NCBI GenBank assembly: GCA_034432635.1 | Contig: DAOUBK010000016.1 | Span: 1-64,000 of the forward strand | Reading direction: 5' to 3' | Origin: Roseiflexus sp034432635 | GTDB lineage: Bacteria; Chloroflexota; Chloroflexia; Chloroflexales; Roseiflexaceae | Length of the DNA: 64,000 nucleotides | Shown: one piece after another, positions 25,891 through 34,358 of the stretch | Layout: every line of letters starts with the position of its first letter | How positions within the stretch are numbered: the first letter of the stretch is position 1 | Position numbers and translations under genes: made by a program | The notes under the pieces: model-generated | What the model saw: only the letters and a program-made list of their open reading frames with translations | What the model was told of the DNA's origin: nothing | The model's database searches: none

Positions 25891-26414
25891 CAGAGAGAAC
25901 GGTTGCGCTTGCCGGTAATCCCAACATTGGCAAGAGCACGATTTTCAACGCGCTCACCGGGTTACGCCAGCACGTTGGCAACTGGCCCGGCAAGACGGTC
26001 GAACGGAAAGAAGGGCAGGTGATCCTGAACGGTGTGCCGGTGACCATCGTTGATCTACCCGGCGCGTACAGTCTGGCGGCGCGTTCGCTCGAAGAGGAAA
26101 TTGCGCGCGACTTTATCGTGCGCGAACATCCCGTTCTGGTCATTAATGTGCTCGATGCTGCCAATCTGGAGCGCAATCTGTATCTGACGGCACAGTTGCT
26201 CGAAACCGGTGCACATCTCTTGCTGGCGCTGAATATGACCGATGTTGCCGCAGCACGTGGCATAAAACTCAACCCGGACGCCCTCGCTAGATTCCTGGGA
26301 GTTCCGGTCGTGTCGCTGGTTGCCAGCCGGGGGGAGGGTATCGCGGCGCTAAAAGCGACGCTAACCAGGATGCTGGCTGGCACGGAGGTGCAGCGATTGC
26401 GAAAGGTGGCGTGA
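25887..26414 (+). CDS. feoB: FeoB GTPase domain as a separate protein
   Basis: A 175-residue protein corresponding to the cytosolic G domain of FeoB. G1 is ALAGNPNIGKSTIFNALTG, the G2 region is HVGNWPGKTVERKEG, G3 is DLPGAYSL and G4 is NMTDV. The FeoB-type GDI helical region and all membrane segments are absent; they are in the next gene, whose start overlaps this stop. FeoB is usually one polypeptide of 650-800 residues, so the transporter is split here. Confidence 0.93.
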   Translation: MTERTVALAGNPNIGKSTIFNALTGLRQHVGNWPGKTVERKEGQVILNGVPVTIVDLPGAYSLAARSLEEEIARDFIVREHPVLVINVLDAANLERNLYLTAQLLETGAHLLLALNMTDVAAARGIKLNPDALARFLGVPVVSLVASRGEGIAALKATLTRMLAGTEVQRLRKVA

Positions 26415-28147
26415 TGACAACCCTTGATATGCAGTTTGGTCGGGCGCCGTTCCAGTACCCGCCTCCGATCGAGACGGAAGTGAGTCACCTGGCGGAACTG
26501 TTTGCCAGTACGCCCGCGCTTGCGACATACCCGTCGCGCTGGCTGGCGATCCAGGCGCTCGAAGGGGATGAAGTTCTGGTGCACGACATTCGTATGCGCG
26601 GCGGTCCTGCGCTGGCGGCTGCGCTCGATGCGAGCTTGAAGCGGTTGCGTGCGATCTACGGCGATGACCTGGACGTTGTGCTGGTCGATCAGCGCTACCG
26701 CTTCGTGCATACCCTCGCATGCCTGGCAGTCACCCGTCCGGCAACGCCGCCCCTGAACCTCTCCGATCGCATCGACCGCGTGCTGACGCATCGTTGGCTG
26801 GGCATCCCGATCTTCCTAGCAGTGATGTGGGTCGTGTTCAAGTTGACGACCGACGTTGCTGCGCCGTTTGTGGACTGGCTGGACGGTGTGTTGAACGGTC
26901 CTGTCAGTCGCTGGGTCGTTGTGTTGCTGGGGCTGATCGGCGCTGACGGTGGATGGGTGGAGTCGTTGCTGGTGGATGGCGTCATCGCCGGCGTCGGCGG
27001 AGTGCTGGCGTTCGTGCCGGTGTTGCTGGCGCTCTATTTTGCGCTTGCGCTGCTGGAAGACTCGGGGTACATGGCGCGTGCTGCGTTCGTGATGGATCGC
27101 CTGATGCACGCGCTAGGTTTGCACGGCAAGAGTTTCCTGCCGATGATCGTTGGGTTTGGGTGTTCGGTGCCGGCGATCTATGCCACCCGAACGCTCGATA
27201 GTCGGCATGACCGGATGCTGACCGGTCTGCTGGTTCCGTTTATGAGTTGCAGCGCCCGCTTGCCAGTGTACGTGCTGATTGCGACGATTTTCTTCCCGGC
27301 GTATGCGGGACAGGTGATCTTCGGATTATACCTCGCCGGGATTGTGACTGCGGTAGGAGTTGGTGCTCTGTTGCGACGCACCCTCTTCCGCAGCGAGTCG
27401 CCTGCGCCGTTTGTTCTCGAATTGCCGCCGTACCGCCTGCCGACGTTGCGAAATATCTGGCGTCAGGTGTGGGAACGCACCTCGTCGTTCATTCGCAAAG
27501 CGGGCACGATCATTCTGACGACAAGCATCGTGGTCTGGTTGCTGCTCGCCATCCCTGTGAGCGGTGATAGGCAGTTTGCCAATACGCCGGTCGAACGGAG
27601 CGCATTCGCCGCGGTTGCTCACGTGGCAACGCCGGTGTTCGCACCGCTCGGGTTTGGACGCTGGGAGACGAGTGGTGCGCTGGTTAGCGGACTGATCGCC
27701 AAGGAAGTGGTTGTCGGGACGCTAGCGCAGGTGTATGGTGGCGACGAAGATGCCGCGTCGGTGGACGAAGAACCGGCAATGTTCTCCGAAGATCTGGCAG
27801 GTATTGTCAGCGGGTTCGGCACGGCAGTCGGCGATGCGCTGCGCGCCCTGCCGGGGATCGTTGGCATCGATCTGGCTCAGGACGAAGAGGAAGCGGTGGC
27901 AGAAGGACTGGCAGCCTCCATCCGTACCGGATTCGCGGCAAGCAGCGCCGGTCACAGCGCGGCTGCGGCGCTGGCATTTCTGGTGTTCGTGCTGCTCTAC
28001 ACTCCGTGCGTCGCGGCGCTCGCGGCAAACCGGCACGAATTCGGTACGTCCTGGATGCTGGTCAGTCTGCTGGGGCAGTTCGCCATTGCGTGGCTGGCGG
28101 CGTTGATCGTGTTCCAGAGCGGGGTACTGTTAGGCTTGCAGGTTTGA
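26414..28147 (+). CDS. feoB: FeoB membrane permease domain as a separate protein
   Basis: A 577-residue protein starting at an ATG that overlaps the stop of the GTPase gene by one base (GTG 26411 is an alternative). Residues 1-110 correspond to the GDI-like helical region and linker. Two Gate motifs follow: YMARAAFVMDRLMHALGLHG with VGFGCSVPAIYATRTL (Cys in the pore), then FMSCSARLPVYVLI. The second half repeats the Gate fold around SGALVSGLIAKEVVVGTLAQ and ends in LVFVLLYTPCVAALAA. About eight to ten TM segments are predicted. Together with the GTPase protein it makes the Fe(II) importer of the cytoplasmic membrane. Confidence 0.94.
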   Translation: MTTLDMQFGRAPFQYPPPIETEVSHLAELFASTPALATYPSRWLAIQALEGDEVLVHDIRMRGGPALAAALDASLKRLRAIYGDDLDVVLVDQRYRFVHTLACLAVTRPATPPLNLSDRIDRVLTHRWLGIPIFLAVMWVVFKLTTDVAAPFVDWLDGVLNGPVSRWVVVLLGLIGADGGWVESLLVDGVIAGVGGVLAFVPVLLALYFALALLEDSGYMARAAFVMDRLMHALGLHGKSFLPMIVGFGCSVPAIYATRTLDSRHDRMLTGLLVPFMSCSARLPVYVLIATIFFPAYAGQVIFGLYLAGIVTAVGVGALLRRTLFRSESPAPFVLELPPYRLPTLRNIWRQVWERTSSFIRKAGTIILTTSIVVWLLLAIPVSGDRQFANTPVERSAFAAVAHVATPVFAPLGFGRWETSGALVSGLIAKEVVVGTLAQVYGGDEDAASVDEEPAMFSEDLAGIVSGFGTAVGDALRALPGIVGIDLAQDEEEAVAEGLAASIRTGFAASSAGHSAAAALAFLVFVLLYTPCVAALAANRHEFGTSWMLVSLLGQFAIAWLAALIVFQSGVLLGLQV

Positions 28148-28168
28148 ACCGGGGATAGAAGGCAGTCT

Positions 28169-28199
28169 GGCGGAGACGGGGCAGGGCAACGTCTCCGCC
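28169..28199 (+). promoter_or_regulatory. Hairpin between feoB and feoC
   Basis: A perfect 10-bp stem, GGCGGAGACG / CGTCTCCGCC, with an 11-base loop and no T-run. It may stabilise the upstream mRNA or reduce read-through into feoC. Confidence 0.5.
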
Positions 28200-28213
28200 T
28201 GGGAGAAGTGAGG

Positions 28214-28468
28214 ATGCTCTACCAGGTTCTCGAAGCGCTCGAAACAGCCGACGGTCCGGTCTCGCTCGATGAGTTGAGCCGACAGTTGCAGATCGAACCG
28301 GGTGCACTCGAAGGGATGATTGCATTCTGGGTGCGCAAAGGTCGGCTGAAGGAAACTGCGGTTGGTGGATGCGCCGTTGGCAGGCGCGGATGCACCTGTG
28401 GCGCATATCCGCAGGGTTGCGTCTTCAGCGTTGCCGGTCTGCGCATTACTACACTGAACGATCCGTGA
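28214..28468 (+). CDS. feoC: FeoC-like Fe-S winged-helix protein
   Basis: An 84-residue protein: a LysR-like winged helix (MLYQVLEALETADGPVSLDE, LSRQLQIEPGALEGMIAFWV) followed by a Cys-rich wing, GGCAVGRRGCTCGAYPQGC, with four cysteines that could bind a [4Fe-4S] cluster as in FeoC. It lies at the end of the feo operon, 66 bp after feoB. FeoC is proposed to regulate FeoB stability or the operon in response to oxygen or iron. ATG 28214 is preferred over GTG 28208. Confidence 0.88.
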   Translation: MLYQVLEALETADGPVSLDELSRQLQIEPGALEGMIAFWVRKGRLKETAVGGCAVGRRGCTCGAYPQGCVFSVAGLRITTLNDP

Positions 28469-28762
28469 GCAGCGGAACGGAGCCGACGGTGGTCGAATGA
28501 CGTCGGCGGCTGATACGCTGACACTGCACAGCGCTCTGCGAAGTGCGGTGTACGTACAGGTCACATACGTCGGACGTGCCTGCAGTCGGAATGCACGCAC
28601 CTCCACCACGCACGTGGTTCGATCATTCCGCACTTCGCTCCATTGCACACCGTATGCAGGAATGGCCATACCCGGCGGACGATACTCTGCCACTGACGTG
28701 GCTTAGAAATTGCCGCAGCACCGAAGCGCCTTCGCTGGTTGCGCAGCCTCACGGTTGCATTA
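28469..28762. other. Intergenic stretch upstream of the cobalamin riboswitch promoter
   Basis: About 290 bases with no gene. Several short inverted repeats occur (such as GCGAAGTGCGG near 28538 and CCGCACTTCGC near 28627, which are complementary and 80 bp apart). No coding frame is supported. Confidence 0.5.
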
Positions 28763-28771
28763 TGCTATAAT
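28763..28771 (+). promoter_or_regulatory. Extended -10 promoter ahead of the cobalamin riboswitch
   Basis: TGC followed by a perfect TATAAT at 28766-28771. There is no good -35 at 17 bp, so this would be an extended -10 promoter. It starts transcription about 80 bases before the riboswitch. Confidence 0.55.
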
Positions 28772-28857
28772 ATTAGTACACCCGACTCTGGAACGCAGTA
28801 CGGCGTCTATCTTGCCGGATGTACCGGCAGAGTTGTTGATGCACATATCCAATGCAA

Positions 28858-28985
28858 CGATTATCGCGGTGACCCGCAGGGCCCGGATGCCAGGGCGTAA
28901 AGATGGAAGCTGGTGTAAGTCCAGCGCTGTGCCGCAACTGTAACCGGTTGTATGCCGGAAGCCAGGACGCCTGCCGCGATGTTGA
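28858..28985 (+). ncRNA. Cobalamin (AdoCbl-type) riboswitch
   Basis: The conserved core is plain: GATGGAAGCTGGTGTAAGTC with CCAGCGCTGTGCCGCAACTG, then GCCGGAAGCCAGGACGCC. The outer stem P1 pairs ATCGCGG (28863-28869) with CCGCGAT (28974-28980). It senses adenosylcobalamin and shuts off downstream expression. A terminator hairpin lies 75 bases further on, ahead of cobO and the long cobalamin operon, so transcription attenuation is the likely mechanism. Confidence 0.93.
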
Positions 28986-29024
28986 ATGTGTTCGACCCTT
29001 CTCGAGCCAAGGAGGGTGAACAGC

Positions 29025-29138
29025 ATGCGTATTCCTTCTGGATCGCATTGTGATCTGTCGCCCCGGTTCTCGAAAGATGTCCGGGGCTTTTCGTTGACCG
29101 GCGCATGTGTATGTTCATTGGGGATGACGTTGCGGTAG
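29025..29138 (+). CDS. Short leader frame between riboswitch and terminator
   Basis: A 37-codon frame (MRIPSGSHCDLSPRFSKDVR...) with an excellent ribosome site, AGGAGG at 29009-29015, nine bases before the ATG. It spans the terminator hairpin at 29060-29087, so ribosomes translating it would disrupt that stem. Whether it is a real leader peptide or a fortuitous frame in the expression platform is unclear; it has no recognisable domain. Confidence 0.3.
   Translation: MRIPSGSHCDLSPRFSKDVRGFSLTGACVCSLGMTLR
29060..29095 (+). terminator. Attenuator terminator of the cobalamin riboswitch
   Basis: GCCCCGG / CCGGGGC stem with a 14-base loop, followed by TTTTCGTT. It lies between the riboswitch and cobO and is the presumed regulated terminator. 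Confidence 0.75.
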
Positions 29139-29223
29139 TCTGACTGAGACGCAGGGATGGTAAGGTTCTGTTCGTATATGTGCCATGGTGCGGTGTTCGC
29201 TAGCGGATTGAAAGGTTTGCACA

Positions 29224-29892
29224 ATGACTTCTGAAGAACAGCCGGGTCAACAGACGCCGGAAACCGCAAATGATGATCCGAATGGTGAGACGCTAGCCGA
29301 GCCATCGCTGCTTCCCGGCTCGACGGTCGCAGCACAGGAGCGGCGGAAGGCTGCGCGCGCCCATCGTGTGCAGAAGGGGCTGGTCATTGTCAATACCGGG
29401 AACGGCAAAGGGAAGACGACAGCGGCGCTGGGCATCCTGCTGCGCGCCTGGGGCCGCGATATGCGTGTGGGCGGGATCCAGTTTTTGAAGCACGAAAACG
29501 CGAACTATGGCGAACTGCGCGCACTGAAGCGTATGGGGATCGAACTGATGCCAATGGGAGATGGCTTCACCTGGACCAGTCGCGATCTCGAGGAAACGCA
29601 GGCAAAGGCGGTTCACGGCTGGGAGACGGCAAAAGCGCGGATCGCCGGCGGTGCGTATGATATTTTTCTCCTGGACGAGTTCACGTATGTGCTGAATTAT
29701 GGCTGGGTCGATACGGCTGAGGTGATCGACTGGTTGCGTCAGCACAAGCCGTCGATGCTCCACCTGATCATCACCGGGCGAAATGCGCCACAGGCGCTGA
29801 TCGATTTTGCCGATCTGGTGACGGAGATGCGCGAGGTGAAGCATCCATTCCGGGATCAGGGCATCCGGGCACAAAAGGGCGTGGAGTATTGA
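29224..29892 (+). CDS. cobO: Corrinoid adenosyltransferase (CobO/BtuR type)
   Basis: A 222-residue ATP:cob(I)alamin adenosyltransferase that adds the 5'-deoxyadenosyl ligand. The P-loop is IVNTGNGKGKTTAALG, and the family segments FLKHENANYGE, GDGFTWTSRDLEETQ and DIFLLDEFTYVLNYGW (metal-binding Asp-Glu) are intact; HLIITGRNAPQALIDFADLV closes the fold. The first 50 residues are a charged extension that is longer than in most homologues. It is the first structural gene behind the riboswitch. Confidence 0.95.
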   Translation: MTSEEQPGQQTPETANDDPNGETLAEPSLLPGSTVAAQERRKAARAHRVQKGLVIVNTGNGKGKTTAALGILLRAWGRDMRVGGIQFLKHENANYGELRALKRMGIELMPMGDGFTWTSRDLEETQAKAVHGWETAKARIAGGAYDIFLLDEFTYVLNYGWVDTAEVIDWLRQHKPSMLHLIITGRNAPQALIDFADLVTEMREVKHPFRDQGIRAQKGVEY

Positions 29893-29978
29893 CCCGGACG
29901 TGGAGGCGCTCAGGATGGGTTGCAGGGTTGGAAGGCGTTCGCCGATCATTTCTTGTCTGATCGGCTGAGGGAGCGCGC

Positions 29979-32900
29979 ATGGCAGAACGGCTCAAGCGCA
30001 ACATGGTTCAGCGCCTCGATGGGCGGATGGTCAATGCCGGGGCACGGCGCGGCATACTGATCGTCTGTGCAACCGGATGCTGCTGTGGTCACACCGAACG
30101 CGGCTTCGCTCCGGTTCCGACATGGCGCTACCATCAGGAGTGGGAACGGCGCAAACTGCGCAATCAGGTACATTTGAGCCAGGGCGGATGTCTGGGTCCA
30201 TGCCCGCTTGCGAATGTCGTGCTCCTGCTCCTCGATGGTCGTCCCTACTGGTTCCATTCGCTCAACGACGAGGCGCTCGTTCCTGTGCTCTACGACTACA
30301 TCGAGGCGCTGCTTGTTGCCGACCACGACCTGCCGCCGCCACCGGCGCTGGCGCCGCTGATGTTCAACGGCTTCGCCTGGGATGGCGGTGGTTCACTTAT
30401 GCAACGCCCTGAGCCGCTGCCTGCCATGACCGGCGATGGGATTCTGGTGCTCAGCCAGGCAGATACCGACCTGCTGGCACTCGAACAGGCGCGTGCCCTG
30501 CTGCCCGAAGGGTTTGCGCCGCTGTGGACGGCGCATGTCGGGCGCCTGGCGGATGAAGCGTCGGTTGATCGCCTCCTGCGTGAGGCTCTGCCAGGCGTGG
30601 CAGTCGTGGTGGCGCGGCTCCACAGTTCCAGCGCATTTGCATATGGTCTGGAGCGACTTCAGGAGTGGGCTGCAACAACTGGCGGCTTTCTGCTCTGCGT
30701 TCCCGCTGTCGAAACGCTCGATCCGGACCTGATGGCGCGTTCGACGGTCGGTGTTCCGCTTGCTCTGCTCGTCAGCGCCTACTTCCAGTACGGTGGACCG
30801 GCAAACCTCGCTAGCGGACTCCAGTGCCTCAGCGATCACCTTCTGTTGAGTGGATGGGGGTATGAGCCGCCGGTGGAACTGCCGATGCACGGCGTCTACA
30901 CCCCGGCTTCCCCGTTGTGCTGCGTCGATGCGCCCGATGACACACGTCCGGTTGCCGGAGTGCTCTTCTACCGGGCGCACCTGTTGAGTGGCAACACTGC
31001 ATTTATCGACACGCTTATCACGGCGCTTCACAACCAGGGGATGCGCGTTCGCGCCGTGTATACCCAATCGCTCAAGGATGCGGCTGACAGTCGCGGTCCC
31101 GACGCGCTACGGGTACTCACCGACGCCGGACCAGTGGACGTTGTGGTCAGTACGCTGAGTTTTGCACTGGGCGAAACCGATCCCCACCCCTTTACGATGC
31201 TCGACGTTCCGGTGATTCAGGCGCTGGTGAGCAGCACGTCACGCGACGAATGGCTGCGCAACGGGCGGGGGCTTGGACCGCTCGACACGGCGATGAATGT
31301 GGCGATTCCAGAATTTGATGGGCGGATCATCGGGGTGCCGGTCGCTTTCAAGGAACAGCAGGGTGAAGCGCCGGCGCGCTCGGTTGCCGACGAAGAGCGG
31401 ATGGATCGCCTCGCAGGGCTTGCCTGTCGCCTCGCACGGCTGCGTCACACGCCAAACGCAGAGAAACGGATCGCCTTCATTTTCACCAACAGCAGCGCCA
31501 AAGCGCAACGCATCGGCAACGCCGTTGGTCTCGACGCACCTGCATCGCTGATGCGCATCCTTCAGGCGATGCATGCCGCTGGTTACCGGATCGGCGATCT
31601 GCCCGACTCCGGTGACCGGTTGATTGCCGATCTGATTGCGCGTTGTTCCTACGACGAAACCTGGTTGACGACCGAACAACTGATCCAGGCGTACCGTGTT
31701 CCCGGTGCGCAGTATGCGCGCTGGTTCGCCGACCTGCCACACGCGCTTCAGGACGCGATGAGCCGGCAGTGGGGGCAACCACCGGGTACCGCCTATGTGC
31801 ATCAGGGTGATCTCGCGCTGGCAGGGCTGGAATACGGCAATGTCTTCGTTGCGCTGCAACCGCCGCGCGGTTACGACATGGACCCAAACGCGATCTACCA
31901 TCGTCCTGATCTGCCGCCGCCGCACAATTATTACGCCCTCTACCGCTGGTTACGCGATGAGTGGCAGGCGGATGCAATTGTGCACCTCGGCAAGCACGGC
32001 ACGCTCGAATGGTTGCCGGGCAAAGGTGTGGGGCTGGATGCAGCCTGCTTCCCCGATCAGTTTCTTGGCGATCTGCCACTCATCTATCCTTTCATCATCA
32101 ACGACCCCGGCGAAGGGACACAGGCGAAGCGTCGGGCGCATGCTGTCATCGTCGATCACCTGACCCCGCCGATGACCAGCGCCGGGGCGTATGGCGATCT
32201 GGCGGAACTGGCGCACCTGGTCGATGAATACTACCGCACCGAGCACCTTGATCCGGGGAAACTGCCGCTGCTCCAGCGTCAGATCTGGGACGTGCTGCAG
32301 CGTTCGCACCTTGATGACGACCTGCGCTACATCATGCAGGCAGACCATGGCGATCACCGGCATGAGTGGGACGGCAGTTTTCTCGAAGACGGCACGCCGA
32401 CCATTCTGGCGGAAATGGAGGGACGCGAGGTAGCGCATTTGCTGGAGGATATCGAGGGGTATCTGTGCGAACTCACGGGCGCACAGATCCGCGATGGATT
32501 GCACATTCTCGGCGAGATGCCGGCCGGTGAACAACTGGTGGAACTGGTCTACCACCTGTTGCGTCTCCCGAACCTCGATGCTCCCAGCCTGCCAGAGAGC
32601 GTTGCTGCCGCGCTGGGCGAAGACTGGAACGCCCTGCGGGAACACCCCGGAGCACGGCGGCAGCGGATCGAGACCGTCCCGGAAGATGGCGCCATGGCTG
32701 TATTCCAGACGAATGCCGACGTCATTGCGCATATCGGGGCGTTGAGCAAGGAGTTGCTGCGACGCCTGGAGGCGCTCGACTGGCATTCTGAGGCGATTGA
32801 GCCGGTGGTCGCCGGGATATGCCCCGCGCAACCCGATGCGTGGATCGCTGCTGCGTTACGCTATGCGTGCGACACACTCGTGCCGAACCTGCGGCGGAGT

Positions 32901-34232
32901 GCGCACAATGAGGTTGCGCATTTGCTCGCTGCTCTGGACGGACGTTTTGTGCCGCCGGGACCGAGCGGTGCACCGACACGTGGCATGGCGCACGTGCTGC
33001 CGACCGGTCGCAACTTCTACGGCGTCGATCCGCGCGCGCTTCCCAGCGTTGCCGCGTGGCAGACCGGTATGGGTCTGGCGCGCGATCTGATTGCCCGGTA
33101 TCAGCGCGAATATGGGCGGATCCCTGAAAGTGTCGGGTTGAGTATCTGGGGAACGAGCGCCATTCGCACGGCAGGCGATGATATTGCGCAGGCGCTGGCA
33201 TTGCTCGGCGTGCGTCCACGCTGGCAGCGCGAAAATCGTCGTGTGGTCGGGATCGACATCGTACCGCTGGAAGAGTTAGGGCGTCCGCGTGTTGATGTTG
33301 TCTGCCGTATTTCCGGATTCTTCCGCGATGCCTTTCCGCACCTGATTGCACTGATCGATCAGGCAGTGCAGGCGGTCATTGCGCTCGACGAGCCGCCGGA
33401 GATGAATTTTCCACGCAAACACGCGCTGGAGACGGTGCAGGCGCTCCAATCAGCCGGGAAGACGGTTGAGGAGGCGCAACGCGAAGCCGCCTACCGCATC
33501 TTTGGCAACAAGCCGGGCAGTTATGGCGCCGGCATCCTGCCGCTGATCGATGCCCAGAACTGGGAGCGCGACACCGACTTTGCCCGCGTGTACCTGGCAT
33601 GGGGCGGGTATGCCTACACCGCCAGCGAGCAGGGAACTCCTGCCGAAACGGCGTTTGCTGCTGCGCTGAGCAAGGTTCAGGTTGCGACAAAAAACCAGGA
33701 CACGCGCGAGCACGATATATTCGACAGCGATGACTACCTTCAATTTCACGGTGGGATGATTGCAACCATTCGCGCCCTAACGGGGAAGAATCCGGCGCGC
33801 TACTTTGGCGACAGCAGTGACCCGGCGCGTCCACGCACCCGCGATCTGCGCGAAGAGGCCCGGCGTGTCTTCCGCGCGCGGGTGACGAACCCGAAGTGGA
33901 TCGCCAGTATGCAACGCCATGGCTACAAAGGAGGACTGGAACTCGCCGCCACGGTCGATTACCTTTTCGGCTACGATGCAACTGCGGAGGTGCTCGATGA
34001 CTGGATGTACGAGCAGGTGACCGCGTGCTATCTGCGCGATCCGGGTGTGCAGCGATGGCTGGAACAGGTCAATCCCTGGGCGTTGCAGGCGATGGCTGAG
34101 CGTCTGTACGAAGCGATTGGGCGCGGCATGTGGGCGAATCCATCCCTTGAAGCCCGCGCAACCTTGGAGGCGCTGCTGGATCAGGGTGATGCGTGGCGGG
34201 AGGGAGTTGAACGTGGTAGCGTTGAGCGTTGA
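29979..34232 (+). CDS. cobN: Cobaltochelatase CobN subunit fused to an N-terminal 2Fe-2S thioredoxin-like domain
   Basis: A 1417-residue protein. Residues about 24-110 form a thioredoxin-like [2Fe-2S] ferredoxin domain, with cysteines in CATGCCCGHTERG and in QGGCLGPCPLANV. From about residue 140 the sequence is CobN/BchH-like: an N-terminal region, then DAIVHLGKHGTLEWLPGKG (catalytic His motif) near residue 665 and long C-terminal homology ending near GMWANPSLEARATLEALL. CobN is the large ATP-dependent Co2+ chelatase subunit of the late-cobalt route, acting on hydrogenobyrinic acid a,c-diamide with CobS and CobT partners or ChlI/ChlD-like proteins; none is seen here. The ferredoxin domain suggests a redox-linked function. 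GC content and codon use match its neighbours. Confidence 0.92.
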   Translation: MAERLKRNMVQRLDGRMVNAGARRGILIVCATGCCCGHTERGFAPVPTWRYHQEWERRKLRNQVHLSQGGCLGPCPLANVVLLLLDGRPYWFHSLNDEALVPVLYDYIEALLVADHDLPPPPALAPLMFNGFAWDGGGSLMQRPEPLPAMTGDGILVLSQADTDLLALEQARALLPEGFAPLWTAHVGRLADEASVDRLLREALPGVAVVVARLHSSSAFAYGLERLQEWAATTGGFLLCVPAVETLDPDLMARSTVGVPLALLVSAYFQYGGPANLASGLQCLSDHLLLSGWGYEPPVELPMHGVYTPASPLCCVDAPDDTRPVAGVLFYRAHLLSGNTAFIDTLITALHNQGMRVRAVYTQSLKDAADSRGPDALRVLTDAGPVDVVVSTLSFALGETDPHPFTMLDVPVIQALVSSTSRDEWLRNGRGLGPLDTAMNVAIPEFDGRIIGVPVAFKEQQGEAPARSVADEERMDRLAGLACRLARLRHTPNAEKRIAFIFTNSSAKAQRIGNAVGLDAPASLMRILQAMHAAGYRIGDLPDSGDRLIADLIARCSYDETWLTTEQLIQAYRVPGAQYARWFADLPHALQDAMSRQWGQPPGTAYVHQGDLALAGLEYGNVFVALQPPRGYDMDPNAIYHRPDLPPPHNYYALYRWLRDEWQADAIVHLGKHGTLEWLPGKGVGLDAACFPDQFLGDLPLIYPFIINDPGEGTQAKRRAHAVIVDHLTPPMTSAGAYGDLAELAHLVDEYYRTEHLDPGKLPLLQRQIWDVLQRSHLDDDLRYIMQADHGDHRHEWDGSFLEDGTPTILAEMEGREVAHLLEDIEGYLCELTGAQIRDGLHILGEMPAGEQLVELVYHLLRLPNLDAPSLPESVAAALGEDWNALREHPGARRQRIETVPEDGAMAVFQTNADVIAHIGALSKELLRRLEALDWHSEAIEPVVAGICPAQPDAWIAAALRYACDTLVPNLRRSAHNEVAHLLAALDGRFVPPGPSGAPTRGMAHVLPTGRNFYGVDPRALPSVAAWQTGMGLARDLIARYQREYGRIPESVGLSIWGTSAIRTAGDDIAQALALLGVRPRWQRENRRVVGIDIVPLEELGRPRVDVVCRISGFFRDAFPHLIALIDQAVQAVIALDEPPEMNFPRKHALETVQALQSAGKTVEEAQREAAYRIFGNKPGSYGAGILPLIDAQNWERDTDFARVYLAWGGYAYTASEQGTPAETAFAAALSKVQVATKNQDTREHDIFDSDDYLQFHGGMIATIRALTGKNPARYFGDSSDPARPRTRDLREEARRVFRARVTNPKWIASMQRHGYKGGLELAATVDYLFGYDATAEVLDDWMYEQVTACYLRDPGVQRWLEQVNPWALQAMAERLYEAIGRGMWANPSLEARATLEALLDQGDAWREGVERGSVER

Positions 34233-34356
34233 ACATCCGGAAGGCGGGAGGGTGAAGTTAAACCTGCATCGCGTGGAGGCGCATGGCGGGCGTCGGTTGG
34301 GGTGTCCGGTGTGCTCTGATCCATATCATCCGCAACCAGGAGAAAGGAGACCATAG
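34213..34356 (+). CDS. Possible small CxxC protein after cobN
   Basis: A 47-residue frame from GTG 34213, with GGGAGGGA seven bases before it; it overlaps the end of cobN by 20 bases and ends two bases before the cobT ATG. The C-terminal part, RRLGCPVCSDPYHPQPGERR, has a CPVC pair and a His that could bind zinc. The tight fit between two genes and the good ribosome site argue for expression; the short length and the low-complexity GTTGAAC-type DNA at its start argue for caution. Confidence 0.35.
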   Translation: MVALSVEHPEGGRVKLNLHRVEAHGGRRLGCPVCSDPYHPQPGERRP

Positions 34357-34358
34357 CC

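Noticed and set aside
28497..28943. Short plus-strand frames before the riboswitch
   Set aside because: They lie over the promoter and riboswitch region and show no coding character.
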